Shown here in pieces: positions 1-9,067 of a stretch of 64,000 nucleotides of DNA (within the stretch, counting starts at the first letter, position 1; every line of letters begins with the position of its first letter). Source of the stretch: JALNZU01 sp964463695 (GTDB lineage Bacteria > Bacteroidota > Bacteroidia > Bacteroidales > F082); contig CAYXCZ010000012.1 of the NCBI GenBank assembly GCA_964463695.1, positions 44,512-108,511 on the forward strand. Direction: 5' to 3'. Both the position numbers and the translations under genes were made by a program. Under the pieces are notes generated by a model. It saw nothing but the letters and a program-made list of their open reading frames with translations. It made no database searches and was not told the origin of the DNA.

Positions 1-357
1 GGTGAGCCTGATGATATTCAGAAACTGGAAACTCTGGCTTATCAAATAAAAAATAATTCACTTTGTGGACTTGGCCAGACAGCACCTAACCCTGTGCTCA
101 CCACCCTTAAATATTTCAGGCATGAATATGAAGCGCATATTTTTGACAAGAAATGTCCAGCTAAGGTGTGCAAACCGCTGCTTCATTACAGTATTGATGC
201 TGAAAAATGTACCGGATGTACTGTTTGTGCAAAAAAATGTCCTGTAGATGCAATCAACGGAGACAGGAAACAAACCCATATCATCAATCAGGCGGTATGC
301 ATACAATGCGGCGAATGCTATACTGTATGCAAGTTTGAGGCTGTAATGGTCGATTAA
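1..357 (+). CDS. NuoF/HydB-like NAD(P)H-binding flavoprotein subunit, C-terminal part (5' end outside window)
   Basis: The gene is already open at base 1, so only the last 118 residues are visible. They begin within the 4Fe-4S segment typical of NuoF (SLCGLGQTAPNPVLTTL, with the cluster cysteine in SLCGLG). The chain then continues into a C-terminal 2[4Fe-4S] ferredoxin domain with CTGCTVCAKKCP and CIQCGECYTVC. Plain complex I NuoF lacks this ferredoxin tail. It is usual in the NuoF-type subunits of NAD(P)-linked [FeFe] hydrogenases (HydB, HndC) and of electron-bifurcating enzymes. The family carries FMN and exchanges electrons between NAD(P)H and iron-sulfur clusters in the cytoplasm. The next gene starts 22 bases downstream on the same strand and encodes a partner-like subunit, so the two are probably one operon. 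The exact subfamily cannot be fixed without the missing N-terminus. Confidence 0.85.
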   Translation, partial: GEPDDIQKLETLAYQIKNNSLCGLGQTAPNPVLTTLKYFRHEYEAHIFDKKCPAKVCKPLLHYSIDAEKCTGCTVCAKKCPVDAINGDRKQTHIINQAVCIQCGECYTVCKFEAVMVD

Positions 358-379
358 TTATTTCAGAAAAAAGAATAGT

Positions 380-3300
380 ATGAGCCAATTTTTTAATATT
401 AAACTCAACGGCGAAGTCGTTAAAGGATTGAAAGGTGAAACCATTTACGAATGTGCTTCACGCTATGGTATCGAAATCCCAACTTTGTGTCACGATCCTC
501 GCATTGAACCCTATTCATCTTGTTATGTTTGTGTTGTTGAAGTTGCAGGTATGCGGGGTCATCAGCCATCGTGTTCTACGTATATCACTGAAGGTATGGA
601 GGTTAATACTGAAACAGAAGCCATAAAATCAGCCCGTAAAGCTGCACTTGATCTCTTATTGAGTAATCATTATGCTGATTGTTTGGGACCTTGCAAGCAA
701 ACATGTCCGGCAGGAGTGGATGTTCAGGGCTATATCTCGCTGATTGACAAGGGACGTTATAGTGATGCTGTTGCTTTAATAAAAGAAACAAATCCACTTC
801 CGGCAATCTGCGGACGTGTTTGCGTTCGGCCTTGTGAAGCTGCTTGTCGAAGAGGCTTGATGGAAGAAGGTGCTGCTGTTGGTATCGACTACCTAAAACG
901 CTTTGCTTCTGATCGCGACCTTGAATCGTCAGAAAAATTTGTCCCGAAACTTCAGCCGGAAACAGGAAAAAAAGTTGCAGTAATAGGAGCCGGACCCGGC
1001 GGACTGTCAACTGCCTATTTCCTTCGTTTAGAAGGTCATCAGGTGGAGATTTTTGAAGCTGCACCTCAGCCTGGCGGATGGCTCAGGTATGGAATTCCCG
1101 AATACCGCCTTCCCAATGATTTACTTGATAAAGAGGTAAAAAACATCACCGATTTAGGTGTTAAAATTCACTACAATAAGAAGCTTGGGGAAAACATTCG
1201 ATATAAAGATATTGAAAACCAGTTTGATGCAACAGTACTTACCATTGGATCACAGAAGGGTACCGGAGTTGGTTGTCCTGGTGATGATGCGGAGAACGTT
1301 TTCTCAGGAATAGATTTTCTAAAAAACATGGAAGTTACCGGTCAACGTTATGACTTCTCTGGTAAAACAGTTGTGGTCGTTGGAGGTGGGAATACTGCTA
1401 TGGACTGCTGTCGCACTGCTCGTAGATGTAAAGCAGATAAAGTGTATGTTGTGTATCGTAGGACAGAGAAAGAGATGCCCGCCAATCCGATCGAAATTCA
1501 TGAGTCTAAATTAGAAGGTGTTGAGTATCTTTTTCTTACCAATCCTGTTGAAATTAATAAAGATCAGGATGGTAAGCTGCAATCGCTTAAACTCATCCGA
1601 ATGGAACTCGGTGAGCCTGATGCATCAGGGCGTCGCAGACCTGTCCCAAAACCAGGTTCAGAATTCGATTTGCAGGCTGACTTTATACTTGCAGCCATTG
1701 GTCAAAAAACCGATGTGAATTTTATTGATGATATCAATGATAACTCGGTTGGTAGTAAACTCAAACTGACACGTTGGGGGGACATTGAGGCGGATAAAAA
1801 AACGCTTCAAACAGCAATCCCGTCGGTTTTTGCAGCTGGTGATGGAGTTACAGGCCCGGCAACAATTATTGAAGCAATTGCTCAGGCCAAAATCGCTGCC
1901 CGCTCCTGTCATCAGTATTTGTCAGGAACTGAGCTTCAGCAACCAAAAAAAGAATTTTTAAGTAAAAAAGATAATTTTAAAACACAGATACCATCAGATT
2001 ATACTCCGCGTTTCCCGCATCAGCTTCGTCAGGAGATGCCTGTCCTTGATGCTGATGAACGCTCCAATTTCAAAGAAGTGGAGCTTGGTTATGTCGATGA
2101 ATTTGTGGCTCAAATGGAAGCAAGCCGCTGCTTGGAGTGTGGTTGTAACGCTTATTATACCTGTGATCTGAAAAAGCACTCAACAACCTACGAGGCTGAT
2201 CAGAAAGCATTTGCCGGTGAATTTCACGAATATAAGATTGATTTCAGGCACCCGTTCATCGAAATTGACAGTAACAAATGCATCCTGTGCTCCCGTTGCA
2301 TCCGTATCTGTCGCGAGGTAGTAGGCGCTGGTGCCCTTGGTTTGATTAACAGAGGTTTCAAAAGTTATGTTGCGCCTGCCTTAGAGCTTCCATTGCAAGA
2401 AACAAGCTGCGAAAGCTGTGGATTATGTATCACTGCTTGCCCTACCGGTGCTATCAGTGAGAATTTTAGTTTCAAACCTGGTCCATTGCCACTTGAAACC
2501 ATTGAAGCTGTGGATATGTTTGGCTCTGAAGGCTATGAAATTAATCTTCACCATTACCGCGGACAGTTTTATAGCGCCAGCTCCCGTAAAGGCGAAATAA
2601 ATAAAATGGGCTTAATAAATAGAGATCAATTATTTGGTTATAAGTTATTTAACTCATCAGGCAGAATCACAAAACCGCTTTTGAAAGTGAATGGTGCTTT
2701 TGTTGAAATTGAGTTTGAACAAGCCTATAAGCTAATTGCTGAGTGTATCAAATCGATAAAAGCTGATGAAAATGCTTTTTTTGGAGGCGCCCGCTTATCG
2801 AATGAGGAACTTTACCTCATTCAAAAACTCGCCCGTGCCGGTGCAAAAACCAACAATGTGAGCAGTTTCCACTATATGGGAAGAGGTGATGGGTATTTCT
2901 TCAACTCCAACGAAAATGCTTCTTATTGTGATTTAAGAGGTGCATCAAAAATCTATTTTGCCGGAAATGAAGTGCATCTGGATCACCCGATTGTGAATCA
3001 TATCGCTTTTAACACAAAGTTTAAAGAAGAAATCGAAATTGTATTGCTCACAACTCAGCCTGACAATCAGTTCAGTAAGAAAGTTGACAGAGTTATTTCG
3101 TTCGGAAATTACTTCTACTTTATAAAAGCAGTTAATTATTACTTAATTAAAAGCGGTCAGCAAAATGCTATGTTTATCAAAGACCGGACACAGGATTGGG
3201 ATTCATATACCGAAAAGCTGCTGCAGTGTGATTATAATGAACTATTAGCTTTGGCCGGAACAACTCAAAGCGTTGTTGAAAGTTTTGCTAATGAGTTTAA

Positions 3301-4075
3301 CCAGGAAATGAATGCTATTATGGTGTTTCAGGAAAAGGAACTTTCTGCAAATGCAAGCATGGCAATGCATAATCTGGCGATGATTACTGGTAAACTTGGC
3401 AAAACAGCGAACGGACTTATTGCACTAAAAGAGAAAAACAACAGCCATGGTATTTTTGATATGGGTGTTTGTCATAAAATAGGCGTTGGAGCCGAGTCAA
3501 TTCTTGATGATGATTTGCAATACAGGATGGCTTATAAATGGAAAGTAGATAGCTTGCCTTTTACCATTAATAGTCTTTATCAGTTGTTTACAAGTGGAAA
3601 AATTAAGAACGCCTTTATTTTTGGCGAAGATCCAATGGGATGTTCGTTGGATAAAGAGCATATGAAACAAGCCATCAACCGTATTGAATTTGTTGTTGTT
3701 CAGGATCTTTTCATGACAGAAACAGCTCAAATGGCCGACCTTGTTTTACCATCTTCATTTGTTTGGGAGATGGGTGGCAGTTTCACCAATTCTCAACGAA
3801 AAATCCAAATGATTCCAAAACAACTGGAAGGTCCTTTGGCTCAAAATTCGTTCATTCAGTTGGTTTCACTATTGAAAATGTTTGACTTGAACGGACTTGA
3901 TACACCAGAAGAAGCATTAAATGAAGCACTTAGTTTGTTGCCAAAACGTGGTGAATTCAAAAACCTTCATTTTGTGTATAAAGAAAAAGATAACTTTAAC
4001 CTTCAGTTTGCTCATGGCTGTGATGTTTTGAACAAGCTCATTGACGAGGAGTTTAAAGAAACGCTTGGAAGGTAG
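380..4075 (+). CDS. Multidomain iron-sulfur flavoprotein: 2Fe-2S + GltD/NfnB-like + ferredoxin + formate-dehydrogenase-like domain
   Basis: This 1231-residue soluble protein has four parts. Residues 1-100 are a NuoG-like 2Fe-2S domain (cysteines around 37-65, spacing CX10CX2CX13C). Residues about 100-555 are a GltD/NfnB-like NADPH:acceptor flavoprotein, with Cys-rich CLGPCKQTCPAG and ICGRVCVRPCEAAC, FAD motif GAGPGGLS and NAD(P) motif GGGNTAMD. Residues about 580-700 carry 4Fe-4S sites, including CILCSRCIRIC and CESCGLCITACP. Residues about 730-1231 resemble the FdhA/NuoG molybdopterin domain (GEDPMGCS, VVQDLFMTETAQMADLVLPS). The catalytic Cys/Sec segment of formate dehydrogenases is absent: after the conserved NNV comes SSFHYMGRG, so formate chemistry is unlikely. 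With the NuoF-like subunit it probably forms an NAD(P)(H)/ferredoxin oxidoreductase resembling the Sporomusa-type Nfn (Stn). That function is inferred. Confidence 0.85.
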   Translation: MSQFFNIKLNGEVVKGLKGETIYECASRYGIEIPTLCHDPRIEPYSSCYVCVVEVAGMRGHQPSCSTYITEGMEVNTETEAIKSARKAALDLLLSNHYADCLGPCKQTCPAGVDVQGYISLIDKGRYSDAVALIKETNPLPAICGRVCVRPCEAACRRGLMEEGAAVGIDYLKRFASDRDLESSEKFVPKLQPETGKKVAVIGAGPGGLSTAYFLRLEGHQVEIFEAAPQPGGWLRYGIPEYRLPNDLLDKEVKNITDLGVKIHYNKKLGENIRYKDIENQFDATVLTIGSQKGTGVGCPGDDAENVFSGIDFLKNMEVTGQRYDFSGKTVVVVGGGNTAMDCCRTARRCKADKVYVVYRRTEKEMPANPIEIHESKLEGVEYLFLTNPVEINKDQDGKLQSLKLIRMELGEPDASGRRRPVPKPGSEFDLQADFILAAIGQKTDVNFIDDINDNSVGSKLKLTRWGDIEADKKTLQTAIPSVFAAGDGVTGPATIIEAIAQAKIAARSCHQYLSGTELQQPKKEFLSKKDNFKTQIPSDYTPRFPHQLRQEMPVLDADERSNFKEVELGYVDEFVAQMEASRCLECGCNAYYTCDLKKHSTTYEADQKAFAGEFHEYKIDFRHPFIEIDSNKCILCSRCIRICREVVGAGALGLINRGFKSYVAPALELPLQETSCESCGLCITACPTGAISENFSFKPGPLPLETIEAVDMFGSEGYEINLHHYRGQFYSASSRKGEINKMGLINRDQLFGYKLFNSSGRITKPLLKVNGAFVEIEFEQAYKLIAECIKSIKADENAFFGGARLSNEELYLIQKLARAGAKTNNVSSFHYMGRGDGYFFNSNENASYCDLRGASKIYFAGNEVHLDHPIVNHIAFNTKFKEEIEIVLLTTQPDNQFSKKVDRVISFGNYFYFIKAVNYYLIKSGQQNAMFIKDRTQDWDSYTEKLLQCDYNELLALAGTTQSVVESFANEFNQEMNAIMVFQEKELSANASMAMHNLAMITGKLGKTANGLIALKEKNNSHGIFDMGVCHKIGVGAESILDDDLQYRMAYKWKVDSLPFTINSLYQLFTSGKIKNAFIFGEDPMGCSLDKEHMKQAINRIEFVVVQDLFMTETAQMADLVLPSSFVWEMGGSFTNSQRKIQMIPKQLEGPLAQNSFIQLVSLLKMFDLNGLDTPEEALNEALSLLPKRGEFKNLHFVYKEKDNFNLQFAHGCDVLNKLIDEEFKETLGR

Positions 4076-4459
4076 CAAAGTAATTCCATTGCAATAAGTT
4101 CTGAAGACTATGCCAATTTCTATTATTAAGCCATAGAAACTGACAAAAAACTCTTTTCAATTGCATTTATGTTGTAGGAAAACAACATTATTTCTACCAT
4201 TGTGTTGTTTTTGTACAACATTTATTTCGATCTTAGAGGCATTATACGAAAGTAGAAATGTAATAGTCCAAATTATCGCTCACTCAATTGGTCTAACATT
4301 TCTATCAATCGGTATTATACCATGTACAGCTTATGGATTCAACTATAATTCACATTGGACTAAGTTAGCCAGAATTTTTTAGGATTTTTTTTGAATAAAT
4401 AAAAAATTTGTATTATTGTGGCACAAAACAAGTTCAATGGGTCAAATTATACCATATTA

Positions 4460-4471
4460 CCCCCCCCCCCC
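4460..4471. repeat. Homopolymer run of 12 C
   Basis: Twelve consecutive C lie in otherwise very AT-rich intergenic DNA, inside two short overlapping frames (4408-4656 and 4416-4619). Runs of this length are prone to slippage and are used elsewhere as phase-variation switches. Here no real gene or promoter is clearly attached to it. Confidence 0.9.
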
Positions 4472-4722
4472 TCCTTTATCAGATAGTTTGTCTAAACTAC
4501 CTCGTTTTGGCGATTTACAGTGGATTTTATGGGCTTTGGAACAGATCAAAAAGTTTCAACGCATGTTTGGAACTACTTTTATTTTCTTCAAGCACTTTCT
4601 TGTTTTGTTGCACAACTAAGTACATATTTTTAATTGGGAAGAATAAATTCGACTGAATAATGGCTATTTATTATTTTGATGTGCTGGATTTAAACATTAC
4701 CTAGGAATAAAGAAATAATAAG

Positions 4723-4769
4723 TAGCCTGAATAAGCTTCTCCGGCTTTGTATGGAGGAGGCTATTTTTT
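4723..4769 (+). terminator. Hairpin with T tract upstream of the lipoprotein gene (terminator or leader attenuator)
   Basis: TAGCCT at 4723-4728 pairs with AGGCTA at 4758-4763, followed by TTTTTT. An inner TTCTCC/GGAGGA pairing can extend the stem. It lies 36 bases before the start codon at 4806, so it could terminate upstream transcription or act as a leader attenuator. The large asymmetric bulge makes the fold uncertain. Confidence 0.4.
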
Positions 4770-4805
4770 CTTTCGATCATTCTAACAAACATAAAACAAA
4801 GTATA

Positions 4806-5840
4806 ATGAAAACAATAAAACACATTCTTTTTGTAGGTTCAGTATTTGCACTTATTCTAATCATTTCTTGTGCCAAAGAAAAACCAGCGCTATTGGATGA
4901 AAGTAATTTAAGCATACAAATAATAAAAAAATTAAATGAATACGATCCGCCAAAGAATATAGCGAGTAATAAATTTAGTAGATTTACAAGGACAAAAAAT
5001 GCCGGCACTTTGAAAAATTCCAATGAGGATTTACGTCTTGATGAAGGAATGTGGCTTACGGAAGCCTATGTGAATTTTGAAAAAGGATTTCGCAATGATT
5101 CAATAGAGTCGGTATCCATTGATACAACAAGATATACCTTGGAAATAAAAGATTGGGATGATCAAATCCCAATTATTGAAGGCAATCGCATTGATGCGCT
5201 AATTGATACTATTATTTTACGCATTGAGATTGATAGAAACAGTGACTATCTTTTTTGGGCGACTTATCTTGAAGTTGAAAGTATTGAAGATGAATTTGCT
5301 ACTGTAATAGTCGTTAATGCTGGGGGAGAAAAAAGCTATACAAGAAGTACAGTTATAATGCCAAAATTACCAGGTGCGTATATAATGCCTTTTCCTGATG
5401 GATATATGAATTATGCTGGGCTTCATAGTTGGCAATATCCAGGAGCTGATAGAGATTTTTTTAATAGAATATCATTAGAAGAGGCTATGTTTGAAGGAAG
5501 ATATACTCTTGTAAGAGTCAGTCTATTTTCTAAATGTGCTTATATTGCCCCTGGTGTAGCAGACCCAAGTTTGTTTTGGGCATACGGCAAATGTAATTTA
5601 TATATGATGAATTCACAGCAATTGAATCAGTATTTGTTCAGTACGAAACAGTTAATTGATCAAAATAATCCTGCAGTAGTATTTGATGATTTAGTAATTG
5701 GTTATTTTTCAATCAATTGTTCGAATACCGGTAATTCTACAGGCCCATCACCCGGATCTGTATGGACTCCTCTTCATTGGTTTCAACATTGTGTATATTT
5801 TGAAATTTACAGGAAAGTGTATTACATGCCGGAGGAATAA
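4806..5840 (+). CDS. Predicted lipoprotein of unknown function
   Basis: 344 residues. The N-terminus is a hydrophobic signal sequence ending in LIISC, which fits a lipobox with Cys22, so the protein is probably an acylated envelope protein. The mature part is rich in acidic and aromatic residues, with no motif I recognise. The second half has several cysteines (around CAYIA, GKCNLY, INCSN and FQHCVYF) and a Ser/Gly/Pro-rich segment SNTGNSTGPSPGS. The next gene starts 17 bases downstream and encodes a T9SS-exported protein, so the two are likely co-transcribed and may act together at the cell surface. The pair sits between the AT-rich spacer and another long spacer, consistent with accessory content. 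No function is assigned. Confidence 0.75.
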   Translation: MKTIKHILFVGSVFALILIISCAKEKPALLDESNLSIQIIKKLNEYDPPKNIASNKFSRFTRTKNAGTLKNSNEDLRLDEGMWLTEAYVNFEKGFRNDSIESVSIDTTRYTLEIKDWDDQIPIIEGNRIDALIDTIILRIEIDRNSDYLFWATYLEVESIEDEFATVIVVNAGGEKSYTRSTVIMPKLPGAYIMPFPDGYMNYAGLHSWQYPGADRDFFNRISLEEAMFEGRYTLVRVSLFSKCAYIAPGVADPSLFWAYGKCNLYMMNSQQLNQYLFSTKQLIDQNNPAVVFDDLVIGYFSINCSNTGNSTGPSPGSVWTPLHWFQHCVYFEIYRKVYYMPEE

Positions 5841-5857
5841 TTTAAGAGACAACAATT

Positions 5858-7309
5858 ATGAAAATGACCCGAATTATTATTTTGATATTTGTCATTTTAA
5901 TATGGCATGAATCATATAGTCAGTTCATATCAACAACTGAATACCATATGTATTCTAATAACGATATGATAAGCCAGTCGTTGATTCCTTTTTCGGAGGA
6001 TGTATTTGTTTTTCATGTAGTTAAAGGAGAAAGAGCACAGGTAGTCGATGAAATAGCCTTATACTATGGTTATACAGACATCCTTTACAAAATGAATTCG
6101 GATTTTTTAATTTTGGACAGTGTTGATTTTCCTCCTTTTCAAGGGTATGGTCTCAGGTTAAACGGCGCAGTCAGGCTTGCAAATAACATTATAGCTGTTT
6201 CAGGTCTGGCATATGACTCGTTAAGTGGTGATTACCAAATGTATATGGCATGGCTGAATGATGATCTTGAAATTTTGAACGAGTATATCTGGGGCAATAA
6301 TGAAGTGCCAGAAGGTTTGTTTCCACCAAGACAAAACAAAGCAGGCAATTTGGTGCAGCAGGGATGGTATCCCTTCAATCCAGCTACCGGCATGCATCAG
6401 CATTTCTATCTGGAGTATTTACCATCGGGTGAGTTGTTGCGTTTTGTAAAGGATTCGAGTTCTGTCATGCGTTTTGATATTGTATCCTTTGGCGATGAAG
6501 GTAAATATGCTCAATACAGTTCTGAAAACCTGACTTTACTCAATGCGGATTTTTCAACTGACACCGTAATAGCAATTCCGGCGATTTCGAACTTTTTGTT
6601 GAGGCGTTTCGGCTTGCTGAATGACAGCACATTCTATGCGGGAGGTAATATTTTAGTTGACAGTCAGGATTATGATATTGACCCTGCAATTATACCTATA
6701 GGTGCTGACGGTCAAATTTTTCCGGTAATTCATGCCGGGGCCGTTGATACTGTTGATACTTTTACCACTCTAAAATTAATCTCAGACGGGTTTTTGCTTG
6801 CTGGGACAAAAAATAATATCTTAGGTGAGACGTCTTTTTTAATGGTAAGCAAGCTTGATGCTAATTTTGAAAAGGTTTATAAAGTCGATTATGGTGATGG
6901 CATTCGAAACTATTCACTTACTGATATATTTCCATTACAGGATGGTGGGTATATAGCAGCAGGTTATGTTGGGAATTATGATCCGAATTTTCTTTATGAT
7001 ACCCGTAATGACCTTGTCTTGGTGCGCTTTGATGTAAATGGGATGGTTGTTGGGCAACCGAAAGTTATTGAAGACCATCAATCCTTAATGCTAGCCCCGA
7101 ACCCGGCAACCGGTCTTGTTAGCATTTTAGGTCAAAAAGAGTGCTGGGTTTCGGCAGAGATATTTGATATAGAAGGAAGAGTTGTTTCGCGCCTCAAAGT
7201 GGAGAACTGTAGTTTTTTTGATGTCCAACACTTATCAACAGGATTGTTCTTGGTGAGGTTAACTTCCGTTAGCGGACTTAATGGTTCTGTACGGATGGTT
7301 AAATTATAA
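5858..7309 (+). CDS. Secreted protein with T9SS type A sorting domain
   Basis: 483 residues with an N-terminal signal peptide (MKMTRIIILIFVILIWHES, cleavage near SYSQF). The C-terminal 80 residues form a type A T9SS sorting domain: LAPNPATGLVSI begins it, followed by the AEIFDIEGRVV strand, LSTGLFLVRL and a basic-hydrophobic end (RMVKL). The body has weakly repeating beta-rich units with GG/AAG turns (for example LLAGTKN and YIAAGYVGNYD) that resemble a beta propeller. I cannot assign an enzyme or ligand. The protein should be exported through the outer membrane by T9SS and either anchored or released. It follows the lipoprotein gene with a 17-base gap, and a weak terminator lies downstream near 7446-7481. 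Confidence 0.85.
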   Translation: MKMTRIIILIFVILIWHESYSQFISTTEYHMYSNNDMISQSLIPFSEDVFVFHVVKGERAQVVDEIALYYGYTDILYKMNSDFLILDSVDFPPFQGYGLRLNGAVRLANNIIAVSGLAYDSLSGDYQMYMAWLNDDLEILNEYIWGNNEVPEGLFPPRQNKAGNLVQQGWYPFNPATGMHQHFYLEYLPSGELLRFVKDSSSVMRFDIVSFGDEGKYAQYSSENLTLLNADFSTDTVIAIPAISNFLLRRFGLLNDSTFYAGGNILVDSQDYDIDPAIIPIGADGQIFPVIHAGAVDTVDTFTTLKLISDGFLLAGTKNNILGETSFLMVSKLDANFEKVYKVDYGDGIRNYSLTDIFPLQDGGYIAAGYVGNYDPNFLYDTRNDLVLVRFDVNGMVVGQPKVIEDHQSLMLAPNPATGLVSILGQKECWVSAEIFDIEGRVVSRLKVENCSFFDVQHLSTGLFLVRLTSVSGLNGSVRMVKL

Positions 7310-7445
7310 CCTCACAAATGGCGATGTCATCCTAAAAGGGATAGCAGGATATCTTCAACCAACCTCTTTTATGGTTAACTAATGCTTATGAAACTAATCA
7401 ATTACAAGTTTGTTAAAAGCTAAAATTATAATACTGAATTTCATA

Positions 7446-7481
7446 AAGGCGTCAGGATAATTACCAGGTGCCTTTTTTTTT
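7446..7481 (+). terminator. Weak rho-independent terminator-like hairpin
   Basis: AAGGC at 7446-7450 pairs with GCCTT at 7470-7474, followed by a run of T to 7481. The stem is only five strong pairs, so this is tentative. It would end the lipoprotein/T9SS cargo transcript. Confidence 0.4.
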
Positions 7482-7732
7482 AACCTTACGTTCCGTGTCT
7501 GGAATTTGTCCAGGCAGATGTCGCGAATTATGAGCTTGCTTTATACATGGTTACGTTGTTCAGCTTTTACAGACTTTATGTTGACCTAAAGCAATCTAAC
7601 CAAAGGCAAATGCAATTAGCATAGCACAAATTGGGTGAGTCAATTAAATTCATGAATTAGAAATTATATTACTGTATAATCCAATAAGTTTAAAAAGAAG
7701 TATAGTTATGGGATTACGTTCCTAAAAAATAT

Positions 7733-7740
7733 TATATTTG
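7733..7740 (+). promoter_or_regulatory. Bacteroidota -7 promoter element
   Basis: TATATTTG matches the Bacteroidota -7 consensus TAnnTTTG and ends 20 bases before the ATG of the AAA ATPase gene. I do not see a convincing -33 TTTG box. Confidence 0.6.
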
Positions 7741-7760
7741 CGTCAGAAATCTATTATCAA

Positions 7761-8966
7761 ATGAGATTTATTGAAAGAAATGAGTATTTAAACCGCCTTA
7801 TTGCATTGCGCGAGAAGCAAGTTATAAAAATTGTAACAGGCATACGACGTTGCGGAAAATCGACACTTTTTGAAATGTATCAGGATTATTTACGGAAGAA
7901 AGGGGTCTTGGATAGCCAAATAATCTCGATCAATTTCGAGGATTTTGATTATTTTGAACTTCGAAATCCGCATACCCTTCATGAGTATATATCGAACCAA
8001 TTGACTCATAGTCACTTTACATATATTTTTCTCGATGAAATTCAACATGTACCCAACTTTCCTGATGTGGTAAATAGTTTATTTATTAAAAAAAATGTTG
8101 ATTTATACCTTACAGGTTCAAATGCTTATATGCTTTCGGGAGAAATTGCTACGTTAATTTCGGGCAGATATGTTGAAATAGCATTATTGCCTTTGTCGTT
8201 TAAGGAATATGTGGATAGCACTGGCAACGCCAATAACCTTAACCATAAGTACAGCGAATATTTGCAAAGCAGTTCGTTTCCTTATGCTTTAGAATTGAAA
8301 AGCCAGCCAAAGGTTCTTGCTGATTACCTTACTGGCTTATACAATACTGTTGTGCTTAAAGATGTTGTAGCCCGACATAAGATTAGTGATGTTATGATGC
8401 TTGAGAGTATTATCCGCTTTATGTTTGATAACATTGGTAATTTGTTTTCAGCAAAAAAAATCGCTGATACTATGACATCAAATGGAAGAAAAATTGATGT
8501 AAAGACAGTTGAAAAATACCTTGCAGCATTACAAGCCAGCTTTATTTTGTATCAGGCAAAACGATACAATATTAAAGGAAAACAATACCTGAAAACCTTA
8601 GAGAAATATTATGTTGTTGATATTGGACTACGCACGCTGTTATTAGGTTCAAGAGCCTTTGATGTAGGCCACATTCTCGAAAATGTAGTCTATCTTGAGT
8701 TAATTCGTCGTGGAAATGATGTTTATGTTGGCAAAGTTGATAATTTGGAAGTTGATTTTGTTGTTGTTAATCAGCAGGGTTTAACTTACTATCAGGTAGC
8801 AGCCACAGTAAGAAACATAGAAACACTTGATAGAGAGCTTGCCCCATTGAAGCGAATAAACGATCAATACCCCAAATACATTCTAACTTTAGATGATGAC
8901 CCTGATGCTGATTATGATGGTATAAGAAGAATAAATGTGCTGCAGTGGTTGGTTAGTCAGCGCTAA
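7761..8966 (+). CDS. AAA-family ATP-binding protein with DUF4143 C-terminal domain
   Basis: 401 residues. The N-terminal AAA_14-type ATPase has Walker A GIRRCGKST (about residues 27-35) and Walker B YIFLDEIQ, then the LTGSNAYML sensor region and the usual SGRYVEIALLPLSFKEY segment. The C-terminal half is DUF4143, which includes a nuclease-like core (LENVVYLELIRRG, then VDFVVV). These proteins are common and often multi-copy in Bacteroidota, and their cellular role is not established. The length is normal and all nucleotide-binding motifs look intact. It has its own promoter and sits between long spacers, as often seen for such mobile, accessory ATPases. Confidence 0.9.
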   Translation: MRFIERNEYLNRLIALREKQVIKIVTGIRRCGKSTLFEMYQDYLRKKGVLDSQIISINFEDFDYFELRNPHTLHEYISNQLTHSHFTYIFLDEIQHVPNFPDVVNSLFIKKNVDLYLTGSNAYMLSGEIATLISGRYVEIALLPLSFKEYVDSTGNANNLNHKYSEYLQSSSFPYALELKSQPKVLADYLTGLYNTVVLKDVVARHKISDVMMLESIIRFMFDNIGNLFSAKKIADTMTSNGRKIDVKTVEKYLAALQASFILYQAKRYNIKGKQYLKTLEKYYVVDIGLRTLLLGSRAFDVGHILENVVYLELIRRGNDVYVGKVDNLEVDFVVVNQQGLTYYQVAATVRNIETLDRELAPLKRINDQYPKYILTLDDDPDADYDGIRRINVLQWLVSQR

Positions 8967-9036
8967 CTAATATTTATTTTTCAGAAGCCTCCAAATGACT
9001 TTTGAGCTTCCAAAACCCTGTTAGGGTAAATAGTAT

Positions 9037-9044
9037 TACCTTTG
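9037..9044 (+). promoter_or_regulatory. Bacteroidota -7 promoter element for the LptF/G gene
   Basis: TACCTTTG matches TAnnTTTG. It lies inside the longest possible reading frame that begins with TTG at 9002, which argues that translation really starts downstream, most likely at GTG 9068. Confidence 0.5.
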
Positions 9045-9067
9045 CCAATGAATCTGAATTGCAATTC

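Larger units (their letters stand above)
4076..4805. other. Long AT-rich spacer without a convincing gene
   Basis: These 730 bases separate the redox operon from the lipoprotein gene. Short open frames at 4161-4382, 4408-4656 and 4416-4619 exist, but their translations (Phe/Leu/Cys-rich, no recognisable motif) look like chance readings of AT-rich DNA. The two notable elements are a run of 12 C at 4460-4471 and a hairpin followed by six T at 4723-4769, each listed separately. I see no transposase motif or terminal inverted repeats, so an insertion-sequence relic is possible but unsupported. Confidence 0.5.
7310..7760. other. Spacer with a weak terminator and a promoter
   Basis: 450 bases without a gene. 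It contains a weak terminator-like hairpin near 7446-7481 and, at its right end, the -7 promoter box at 7733-7740. Nothing else recognisable was seen. Confidence 0.6.

Noticed and set aside
380..4075. Active formate dehydrogenase
   Set aside because: The catalytic Cys/Sec segment and the N-terminal 4Fe-4S part of the molybdopterin domain are missing.
4460..4471. C run as proof of a phase-variable gene
   Set aside because: No real coding frame depends on it, so only the tract itself is reported.
4161..4656. Small open frames in the AT-rich spacer
   Set aside because: Translations are Phe/Leu/Cys-rich without motifs, overlap in different frames and include the C run; no ribosome site or promoter box fits them.
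7501..7620. Degraded gene in the spacer before the AAA ATPase
   Set aside because: Translations in all frames are short and show no recognisable motif.
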